From DASYUM01 sp036001225 (GTDB taxonomy: Bacteria > Methylomirabilota > Methylomirabilia > Rokubacteriales > DASRDR01), in the NCBI GenBank assembly GCA_036001225.1, contig DASYUM010000266.1, forward strand, positions 1 to 26,085: a DNA stretch of 26,085 nt, in the 5' to 3' direction. A program made the position numbers and the translations under genes. Of this stretch, positions 18,786 to 24,646 are shown piece by piece (positions within the stretch are counted from its first letter, which is position 1; every line of letters begins with the position of its first letter). Below the pieces are notes generated by a model that worked only from the letters and a program-made list of their open reading frames with translations, was not told the DNA's origin and did not search any database.

Positions 18786-19250
18786 ATGCTCGGACGGATC
18801 GCGGGCCGCCTCGAGGAGATGGTGGCCGGCGCGCTCCTCGCCGGCATGGCGGGGCTGGCCATGGCCAACGTCGTCACCCGCTACTTCGTCCGCTACTCGC
18901 TGGCCTTCACCGAGGAGCTGGAGGTCGCCGGGCTGGTCTGGGTGACCATGCTGGGGGCGGCGATCGGCTTCCGGGAAGGCGCGCACCTCGGCTTCGACTT
19001 CGTCCGCGCCCGCTTCCCGGCGCCCTTGCAGCGCGCGCTCGTCGTCGCCGGGGCCGGGTTGGCCGTCGCGACCTGTGGGGTCCTGGTCGGCGGCGGCTGG
19101 CGCCAGATCGTGGCCGAGCGTCGCCTGGCCACGACGTCGGAAGCGCTCGGGCTCCCCCAGTGGATCTACACGGCGGCCATCCCGATCGGCGCCATCCTCA
19201 TCGCCGTCCGCGTCATCGAGGCCGCGCGGAGGGAGCTGGCCCGGCGCTGA
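18786..19250 (+). CDS. dctQ: TRAP transporter small permease (DctQ family)
   Basis: This 154-residue protein has four hydrophobic segments, the usual DctQ form. Family features include NVVTRYFVRYSLAFTEELEV, with the Arg and acidic pair after the first helix, and VTMLGAAIGFREGAHLGFDF before the third. DctQ is the small membrane partner that stabilises the large DctM channel subunit. It starts at ATG 18786, 18 bases after dctP, and dctM begins 3 bases after its stop, so the three genes form one operon. Confidence 0.92.
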   Translation: MLGRIAGRLEEMVAGALLAGMAGLAMANVVTRYFVRYSLAFTEELEVAGLVWVTMLGAAIGFREGAHLGFDFVRARFPAPLQRALVVAGAGLAVATCGVLVGGGWRQIVAERRLATTSEALGLPQWIYTAAIPIGAILIAVRVIEAARRELARR

Positions 19251-19253
19251 CCG

Positions 19254-20543
19254 ATGGAGGCCGCCGCCGGGCTCTGGTTCTTCGGCCTCTTCGCGCTCCT
19301 CCTGGCCGCCGGTCTCCCTGTCGCGATGGGGCTCGGCGCGGCCAGCATCGCCGTCATCTGGCAGTTCGACCTCGGCCTGGCCGGCATCTCGCCGACGTTC
19401 TACGCGAGCCTGGCCAAGTTCCAGCTCCTGGCCATCCCGTTCTTCATCCTGGCCGGGCTGATCCTCGAGCGGTGCGGCATCTCGCGCCGGCTGGTCGAGC
19501 TGGTCGGCCTCCTGATCGGGCCCGTCCCCGGCGGCCTGGCGCTGGTGGCGGTCGTCTGCTGCGTCTTCTTCGCCGGCATCTCGGGCTCGGGGCCGGCCGA
19601 CACCGCCGCCCTCGGCACGGTCCTCATCCCGGCCATGGTCGCGCGCGGGTACGCCCGGCCGTTCAGCGCGGCCCTCGTCGCCGCCGGCGGCTCCATCGCC
19701 ATCATCATCCCGCCCTCGATCGCCTTCATCGTCTACGGCGTCCTCACCAACACCTCGATCCCGGCCCTGTTCGCGGCGGGGGTCTTCCCCGGTCTGGTCA
19801 TGGGCGCCTGTCTGGCCCTCCCCGCCTACCTCGCCTCGCGCCGCCACGGCTGGCGGGGCGAGCGCTGGGGCACGGCGGCCGAGATCGGCCGGGCGTTCCG
19901 GGAGTCGGTGTGGGGCCTGCTGGCGCCGCTCATCATCCTGGGCGGAATCTACGGCGGGGTCTTCACGCCGACCGAGGCGGCGATCGTCGCCGTCTTCTAC
20001 GGGGTCTTCGTCGGCGCCGTCGTCTACCGGACCTTGACCTGGGCGGGGCTGTGGGGCCTGATTCGCGACGCCGTGGTGTCGTCGGCGGTGGTGATGCTGA
20101 TCGTGGGCTTCGCCGGCCTCTACGCGTGGGCGGGGGCCACCCTCGGCCTTCTCGATCGGATGACGGCCGCCATCCTGGCCGTCTCCCAGGACCCGCGGGT
20201 GGTGATCTGGCTCATCAACCTGATCGTGTTCCTGGCCGGCTATCTGCTGGACGGTATCTCGATCTTCTACATCTTCACGCCGATCTTCATGCCGCTGGTC
20301 GCCCGCTTCGGCTGGGACCCGGTCTGGTTCGGCGTCGTCCTCACCGTCAACATCGCGATCGGCCAGGTGACGCCGCCGGTAGCCGTGAACCTCTACGTAG
20401 CGGCCAACGTCGGCCGGCTCTCGTTCGGGGAGCTGTCGCGGGCGGTGTGGCCGTTCGTGGGCGCCATGGTGCTCGCCCTGGTGGTGGTGACCGCGTGGCC
20501 CGAGCTGTCGCTCTGGCTCCCCCGCGTCTTCGGACTCGGCTGA
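19254..20543 (+). CDS. dctM: TRAP transporter large permease (DctM family)
   Basis: This 429-residue large subunit has about eleven to twelve membrane segments; it forms the sodium-coupled translocation path. Typical blocks are AIPFFILAGLILERCGISRR, FAGISGSGPADTAALGTVLI, GGSIAIIIPPSIAFIVYG and the repeat-related GGVFTPTEAAIVAVFYG. The double-Pro IIPPS loop and GQVTPPVAVNLY mark the two inverted-repeat hairpins. Length and order fit the family fully. It starts 3 bases after dctQ. The 57 bases after its stop hold only a GC palindromic run and the ribosome binding site of the next gene. Confidence 0.95.
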   Translation: MEAAAGLWFFGLFALLLAAGLPVAMGLGAASIAVIWQFDLGLAGISPTFYASLAKFQLLAIPFFILAGLILERCGISRRLVELVGLLIGPVPGGLALVAVVCCVFFAGISGSGPADTAALGTVLIPAMVARGYARPFSAALVAAGGSIAIIIPPSIAFIVYGVLTNTSIPALFAAGVFPGLVMGACLALPAYLASRRHGWRGERWGTAAEIGRAFRESVWGLLAPLIILGGIYGGVFTPTEAAIVAVFYGVFVGAVVYRTLTWAGLWGLIRDAVVSSAVVMLIVGFAGLYAWAGATLGLLDRMTAAILAVSQDPRVVIWLINLIVFLAGYLLDGISIFYIFTPIFMPLVARFGWDPVWFGVVLTVNIAIGQVTPPVAVNLYVAANVGRLSFGELSRAVWPFVGAMVLALVVVTAWPELSLWLPRVFGLG

Positions 20544-20588
20544 GGCCGCGGACCGCCGTGTCGCATGAAGCGCGCGCGCCCGCGCGCC

Positions 20589-20594
20589 GGGAGG
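20589..20594 (+). promoter_or_regulatory. Ribosome binding site that sets the MscS-like start
   Basis: GGGAGG ends six bases before the ATG at 20601. The alternative ATG at 20565 lies upstream of it and has no such site. Confidence 0.75.
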
Positions 20595-20600
20595 CGACTC

Positions 20601-21137
20601 ATGGAACACGAGCTGAACGCGTTGGTCTCCGCCGCGGTGCTCTACGCGCCGCGGTTCGCCCTCAGCCTGCTGGCCTTCCTGTCGTTCTGGCTGGTGGCGG
20701 CCGTCCTGCACGCGGTCATCGGTCGGCTCGGCCGCCGCGCCTTGGTCGGCGCCGACGTGCTGACGCTCATCCAGCGGGTGACGAAGGTCGGCCTCCTGGT
20801 GGTCGGCCTGGTGACCGCGCTCGGCACGTTGGGCCTGGACGTGTCGGCGCTGGTGGCCGGCCTCGGTCTCACCGGGTTCGCGCTGGGCTTCGCGCTGAAG
20901 GACGTGCTCTCCAACCTGCTGGCCGGTGTCCTCATCCTGATCTACCGCCCGTTTCACCGCCACGACCGGGTGATGGTGGCCGGATTCGAGGGCACCATCG
21001 CGGACATCGACCTCCGCTACACCACGCTCGAGGCCGAAGACCGGCGGATCTTGATTCCCAACGCGACCCTGTTCACCAACGCCATCAGCGTCCTCCATCC
21101 GACCCCGGCCACCGGCCCCGTCCCCTCGCGTCCCTAG
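20601..21137 (+). CDS. Short MscS-like mechanosensitive channel protein
   Basis: This 178-residue protein resembles the small-conductance mechanosensitive channel. It has three hydrophobic segments, then the pore-lining Gly/Ala-rich helix TGFALGFALKDVLSNLLAGV. The start of the cytosolic beta domain follows: FHRHDRVMVAGFEGTIADID and DRRILIPNATLFTNAI. The usual GD before the beta domain is HD here. It stops shortly after the beta domain and lacks the alpha/beta vestibule that makes E. coli MscS 286 residues long. Nothing downstream in any frame looks like the missing part, so it may be a naturally short form. Its TAG shares a CTAG with the stop of the convergent DUF421 gene. Confidence 0.85.
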   Translation: MEHELNALVSAAVLYAPRFALSLLAFLSFWLVAAVLHAVIGRLGRRALVGADVLTLIQRVTKVGLLVVGLVTALGTLGLDVSALVAGLGLTGFALGFALKDVLSNLLAGVLILIYRPFHRHDRVMVAGFEGTIADIDLRYTTLEAEDRRILIPNATLFTNAISVLHPTPATGPVPSRP

Positions 21138-21730
21138 CCGGCCGACGGTGCGCCGGGGCGCGCGGCTCGCAGCGCGGCCAGCTCCCGGGCCAGCTGATCC
21201 AGCCGGCTCAGCAGCTCGCCGTGTCGCACGACCTCGGGGGACGGCTGCTTGCCGAAGAACGAGAAGGTGCCGTTCGGCTCGATCACGGCCCGCTCCACCT
21301 CGTCCAGCGAGGCGAAGCCTTGCCGGTGCGCGGCCGCCTCCAGCTCGGCGCGGGTGATGAGGTTCTTCCGGAGCCGCTCGGGCATCAGCCGGCCGGCGTC
21401 GATGAGCACGTCGGCGTCCCCCACCACCAGCTCCTCCAACTGCGGGTGGCCGTACAGTAGCCGCACGACCGCCGAGTTGAGGCTCAGCAGGGTCGCCGCG
21501 CCGATGAGGCCCCCGGTGACCGAGTTGTCCTCCCCGATGATGGCATTCTGGACGGTGTTCGACAGGGTCAGGAGGACGACGAGATCGAGGGGGTTGAGCT
21601 GGGCCAGCTCGCGCTTGCCGGCCAGGCGGAGCCCGATCACCAGGAACGCGTAGACGATTGTCGGCCGAAGGACCTTCTCCAGGACGGGGACCCCGAGGTG
21701 GAACATGTCGGTCCACAGCGTGTTGTCCAT
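21134..21730 (-). CDS. DUF421 (YetF/YcaP-like) membrane protein
   Basis: This 198-residue protein has N-terminal membrane helices, then the DUF421 signature: LRLAGKRELAQLNPLDLVVL, LSNTVQNAIIGEDNSVTGGL, and the cytosolic LVVGDADVLIDAGRLMPERL with KNLITRAELEAAAHRQGFAS. ERAVIEPNGTFSFFGKQ follows. YetF-type proteins occur widely in membranes of spore formers and Gram-negatives; their biochemical role is not established. The start is ATG 21730, with GGAGG five bases upstream (21736-21740). An in-frame ATG at 21748 is on the wrong side of that site, and the frame is open further without coding character. Confidence 0.9.
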   Translation of the reverse strand: MDNTLWTDMFHLGVPVLEKVLRPTIVYAFLVIGLRLAGKRELAQLNPLDLVVLLTLSNTVQNAIIGEDNSVTGGLIGAATLLSLNSAVVRLLYGHPQLEELVVGDADVLIDAGRLMPERLRKNLITRAELEAAAHRQGFASLDEVERAVIEPNGTFSFFGKQPSPEVVRHGELLSRLDQLARELAALRAARPGAPSAG

Positions 21731-21735
21731 CGACG

Positions 21736-21740
21736 CCTCC
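21736..21740 (-). promoter_or_regulatory. Ribosome binding site that sets the DUF421 start
   Basis: On the minus strand it reads GGAGG, ending five bases before the ATG at 21730. Confidence 0.7.
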
Positions 21741-22321
21741 GAGCGCATCCGGCCCGCCCGTGCACTGCGCGCCGCGCCCCGCGGCAACGTCCGGGGCACT
21801 ACCTTACACCCGGCCGCCGCGCGCCTTCGCCAGCGCGGACGTAGTTCGGCGGATCGTTCGGCGACCGGGAAATCCCGCCTGAGATCCTCGATGCTGGCCG
21901 GATCTCCTTTCGGCGCTGCAGCGCCCGAGAAGACCCGGGCGAGCCGGCCATTTGCCACGAATGGGCAAATCACCAGCCGCAGATCCACGCGTTCCCCGTG
22001 ACGACGAGAGCCTGACCTCGACGCCACTCGGCGCGTTCCGCGTCACACCAGGCGCTCGAATTTGGGCAGGCTGTAGGAACAAGCACTTAAGTGTCGGCTT
22101 AAGGGTTTCCCCCTGCGCAGATCACGGCCACCGCGCCTGCGCCATCTGGTGCCGCGCCCCTCTCACTGGTTCCGCGCCGGGGCATGCTCCTTGCTCCTGT
22201 CTCCCGGTGCCGAGGCCGCCATCTCGCCGGAAGGGGCTGGGTCCTGCCCACAGAGAGCAGCCCCCGGCGCGATCCTCGGTCGAGATTCGTCGGGTCGTCA
22301 CTGTGGGAAAGGAGCGGCCAC
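21741..22321. other. Long non-coding stretch between divergent genes
   Basis: About 580 bases between DUF421 (minus) and the small secreted protein (plus) carry no convincing gene. It does hold a 7-bp inverted repeat ATTTGCC...GGCAAAT at 21950-21970, a 10-base palindrome CACTTAAGTG at 22084-22093 with a second CTTAAG at 22098-22103, and a bulged hairpin at 22225-22269. Promoters for both flanking genes should lie here, but no clear -35/-10 pair is visible. Confidence 0.6.
22225..22269 (+). promoter_or_regulatory. Leader hairpin upstream of the small secreted protein
   Basis: CGCCG (22225-22229) pairs with CGGCG (22265-22269). After a three-base bulge, GGGGCTG (22233-22239) pairs with CAGCCCC (22258-22264). 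It lies 53 bases before the ATG and could be a structured mRNA leader. I do not recognise a known riboswitch. Confidence 0.4.
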
Positions 22322-22813
22322 ATGAAACGAACGTCGGCTGTCATCACCATCGGTCTCATTGCACTACTGGGCTGGGGAGCCCTGGCCAGCGCCGGAGGGC
22401 CAGCGGCGGGTGGTCAGCGATCCGACTTCGCGCTCTTCGACGGCACTGACCCGACCAGTGGTGAGACCGGCGTGGCATGCGGCGCGAGGCTGGGCTCGTC
22501 CACCAACCCGGTCGCGTTCACGTACCACGTCGCGGTGTCGAACTTCAGCGAGACGGTCAAGATCATCAAGGTCCTCTACGCGGACGGCGTGGAGCAGGCG
22601 CGGTACCAGGTCCCGCCCTTCAGCTCCTTCAGCTTCCAGCAGGCCGCCGGCGGGACGGCCGGCATCGATGACGCGATCCGCGTCTTCGCCGAAGGCCCGA
22701 CGCCCTCCGGCCTGGCCGGCAGTATGAGCATCCTGGCCCCGGCGGCCGCCCGCGCGCACCCCCTGCTGGGCGGTGCCAATCTCTGTGTGACGCTCACCAC
22801 GCCGGCGCCGTAA
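22322..22813 (+). CDS. Small secreted protein of unknown function
   Basis: This 163-residue protein has a signal sequence (AVITIGLIALLGWGALASAGG). The mature part is about 138 residues, rich in Thr, Val, Phe and Gly, and looks all-beta (PVAFTYHVAVSNFSETVKII, RYQVPPFSSFSFQQAAGG). Its two cysteines at 53 and 155, near the two ends of the domain, could close it with one disulfide. I recognise no family. The start ATG 22322 has AAAGGAG seven bases upstream; the frame is open further but without coding features. The gene stands alone between two non-coding stretches, with a hairpin in its leader and an inverted repeat behind it. Confidence 0.7.
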   Translation: MKRTSAVITIGLIALLGWGALASAGGPAAGGQRSDFALFDGTDPTSGETGVACGARLGSSTNPVAFTYHVAVSNFSETVKIIKVLYADGVEQARYQVPPFSSFSFQQAAGGTAGIDDAIRVFAEGPTPSGLAGSMSILAPAAARAHPLLGGANLCVTLTTPAP

Positions 22814-22860
22814 GTCAGGGACAGCGGAACCCGCGACCACGACAGTTTCCGGTCCATCGA

Positions 22861-22926
22861 GCGAAGGCGGCCTCTCGACTGCCGTCGGCGGCCGATACCG
22901 CACGATCGCAGCAGAGCCGCCTTCGC
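22861..22926. repeat. Perfect 11-bp inverted repeat (hairpin) behind the secreted-protein gene
   Basis: GCGAAGGCGGC (22861-22871) is exactly complementary to GCCGCCTTCGC (22916-22926), with three further pairs inside after one bulged base and a 44-base spacer. Palindromes GCGGTAACCGC and CCCGATCGGG follow at 22927-22946. There is no T run. The rest of 22814-23104 shows nothing I recognise. It may be a Rho-independent-like stop, an mRNA 3' end structure, or a small RNA. Confidence 0.5.
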
Positions 22927-23104
22927 GCGGTAACCGCCCGATCGGGGTCCCGCTCAGCGTCTGACCATCGATCGCCCTCGGGCGGGCCCCCGCGCTGGAA
23001 GCGGCGTTCTGAGCCCCACCGCCTGGCCGGGCGCGACCTCACCCGACCCTCCGTGACGTCGGCCGGAAGCTCGCGGACCGGCGTTGCTGGCACGCGGCGC
23101 GCTT

Positions 23105-23133
23105 TTGCCGGAGCCCGCCGCCTCTGGTACACT
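23105..23133 (+). promoter_or_regulatory. Promoter of the tRNA-Sec gene
   Basis: TTGCCG (23105-23110) and TACACT (23128-23133) are 17 bases apart, and TGG precedes the -10 as an extended element. Transcription would start near 23140, about 18 bases before the mature tRNA. Confidence 0.55.
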
Positions 23134-23157
23134 GCAACCTGCCGTTTTTCCTGACGA

Positions 23158-23255
23158 GGAAGCGCATAGGATCCCGGTGGGCCTCCCGGACTTCAAATAC
23201 GGTGTCGGGCTCTAGACAAGCTCGAGGTGGGTTCGACTCCCACGCGCTTCCGCCA
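23158..23255 (+). tRNA. selC: tRNA-Sec (selenocysteine, anticodon TCA)
   Basis: This is a 98-base tRNA including an encoded CCA. The acceptor arm has 8 bp (GGAAGCGC with GCGCTTCC) with discriminator G. The T arm is 5 bp (GTGGG/CCCAC) around TTCGACT, giving the 8+5 arrangement of bacterial tRNA-Sec. The anticodon loop is CTTCAAA with TCA at 23193-23195, which reads UGA. The long variable arm pairs CGGGC (23206-23210) with GCTCG (23220-23224). The D stem can form 6 bp with one A-G mismatch, and the anticodon stem has one G-A mismatch. Serine is attached first, then SelA converts it to selenocysteine; selA lies 1.4 kb downstream on the same strand. The DUF3105 ATG follows the CCA after 17 bases. 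Confidence 0.95.
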
Positions 23256-23272
23256 CTGGGCGGAGGAGCTGG

Positions 23273-23863
23273 ATGGCCAAGACGCAATCGAAGGGGACGA
23301 AGGCCGCACGCGCCCCGGCGCGGCCGGAGCCCCGGCCGCTCGGCGGCTGGCTGACCCGACGCCGGCGGCGGCGCCTCGCCTGGACGGGGGTCGTGATCAT
23401 CGTGATCGTCCTGGCCGGCGCCAGCGGCTGGCTGTACGCGCGGGTCTGGGCCCCACCCCCCGGCGACTACTTCCCGAGCCTCGGCAACGAGCACATCGAG
23501 ACCCCGGAGAGCCCCCACGTCCGCTACAACACCGATCCTCCCACGTCGGGACCGCACCTGCCCTACATCGCGCCGTGGGGCGTCCACACCCGACCCATCC
23601 CCAAGGAACTGCAGGTCCACAACCTCGAGGACGGCGGCGTGGTGGTGAACTACAAACCCGAGTGCGAGGCGAGCGTGCTGGAGCCGCTGAAGACGATCGT
23701 CGGCCGCTACAAGGACCGCGTCGTGCTGGCCCCCTATCCAGGGCTCGACCGGTGCGTCGCCCTCACGGCCTGGACGCGCATCGACAAGTTCGACCAGGTG
23801 GACGAGTACCGCGTCGTCCGCTTCATCGAAGCCTACCGCGGGATCGACCACCACAAGCGTTGA
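23273..23863 (+). CDS. DUF3105 membrane-anchored protein
   Basis: This 196-residue protein has a basic N-terminal tail (cluster of Arg at 29-34), one membrane helix at about 37-58, and an outside domain of the DUF3105 family. That domain carries YNTDPPTSGPHLPY at 85-98, WGVH at 102-105, HNLEDGGVVVNY at 116-127 and a Cys at 131, with a second Cys in LDRCVAL. The His, Gly and Cys pattern looks like a metal or disulfide site, but the family's function is not known to me. A strong GGAGGAG (23262-23268) precedes the ATG. It begins 17 bases after the tRNA-Sec CCA, so the tRNA is probably cut out of the leader of this mRNA. Confidence 0.85.
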   Translation: MAKTQSKGTKAARAPARPEPRPLGGWLTRRRRRRLAWTGVVIIVIVLAGASGWLYARVWAPPPGDYFPSLGNEHIETPESPHVRYNTDPPTSGPHLPYIAPWGVHTRPIPKELQVHNLEDGGVVVNYKPECEASVLEPLKTIVGRYKDRVVLAPYPGLDRCVALTAWTRIDKFDQVDEYRVVRFIEAYRGIDHHKR

Positions 23864-23867
23864 AGCC

Positions 23868-24353
23868 ATGCGCGCCCGCTCCCCCGCGCCCCGGCTGCTC
23901 GCCCTCGTCCTCCTCAGCCTCGGCGCGTGCGGGAAGCCCTACGTGGCGCCGCTGCTCCCTGGACCGTACCGCGAGCAGATCGAGGCGCCCTACGACGCCG
24001 TCTGGCGGGCGCTGGTGCGGGCGCTGGCCCAGGAGAACGTCCAGGTGCGGGCGATCGCGCGCGATTCCGGGGTGATCGCCTCGGAGGCGGTGCCGACCAC
24101 GATCGGCCTCTACGCAGACTGCGGCCGCTTCGGCGGCGACGCGGTGGAGGGCGACGCCCAGGTGGCCTACACGATCTTCGTCCAGTCGGTCTCGGCGACC
24201 CAGACGGCGGTGCAGGTCAACACGCGGATGCGCGCCGACACCTACGCGCGCGGCAGCGGCAAGCCAAAACGCCGGGACCCGCTGGCGTGCGCGTCCACCG
24301 GGCGCTGGGAGGCGAATCTGCTGGACACAGTCCGCGCGCTGCTCCGGCCGTGA
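23868..24353 (+). CDS. Lipoprotein of unknown function
   Basis: This 161-residue protein has a lipoprotein signal: hydrophobic LLALVLLSLGA then Cys21 in LGACG, so it should be lipidated on Cys21 after signal peptidase II cleavage. The mature part begins with a helix-strand pattern APYDAVWRALVRALAQENVQV then SGVIASEAV. This resembles the repeated alpha/beta units of BamC-type and related outer-membrane lipoproteins. Two more cysteines (85 and 141) could pair. It starts 4 bases after the DUF3105 stop; its own TGA overlaps the GTG of the next gene. Whether it has any link to selenium is unknown. Confidence 0.8.
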   Translation: MRARSPAPRLLALVLLSLGACGKPYVAPLLPGPYREQIEAPYDAVWRALVRALAQENVQVRAIARDSGVIASEAVPTTIGLYADCGRFGGDAVEGDAQVAYTIFVQSVSATQTAVQVNTRMRADTYARGSGKPKRRDPLACASTGRWEANLLDTVRALLRP

Positions 24354-24646
24354 GCCAGGCCGCCCCCGACTCCTGGGACGCGGTCCGCGCTCGGGTCACC
24401 GCCGCCATCGCCCGGCGGGACGCGGCGTTCGCCGAGACCGCGACCGCCTGGGCCCGCTTCGCCCGGGCCCAGGGCTGGAGCCGGGACGACCTCCAGGCGC
24501 TGTGGGACGGCCTCACCGAGGACGTGGTGCGTCGCTACACCCGCGAGGCCGACCCGGCGCGAAGCAAGCTCGCGCGCCAGGAGGTCCTGGCGGCGATGGC
24601 GGGGCTGCGCGAGCGCGTCCTCAAGGAACTCGAGCTGGAGCCATGA
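24350..24646 (+). CDS. Small helical protein of unknown function, coupled to selA
   Basis: This 98-residue, mostly helical, charged protein (RRDAAFAETATAWARFARAQ, then SRDDLQALWDGLTEDVVRRY) has no signal sequence, no cysteine and no membrane segment. I recognise no family. It starts at GTG 24350, overlapping the lipoprotein stop as GTGA. Its TGA overlaps the selA ATG as ATGA. Such four-base overlaps on both sides make cotranslation with selA very likely, which by position suggests a role near SelA or in selenium handling. That is inference only; the alternative is chance placement in a compact operon. Confidence 0.7.
   Translation: MSQAAPDSWDAVRARVTAAIARRDAAFAETATAWARFARAQGWSRDDLQALWDGLTEDVVRRYTREADPARSKLARQEVLAAMAGLRERVLKELELEP

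Noticed and set aside
18557..21460. A 967-codon plus-strand frame overlapping dctP through the DUF421 gene
   Set aside because: It is an out-of-frame reading dominated by Arg, Gly and Pro; the in-frame TRAP genes explain the region.
17250..21716. A 1488-codon open frame on the minus strand across E1 beta, TRAP and MscS genes
   Set aside because: It runs opposite five well-identified genes and has the same low-complexity Asp/Glu/His/Arg composition. No domain is recognisable.
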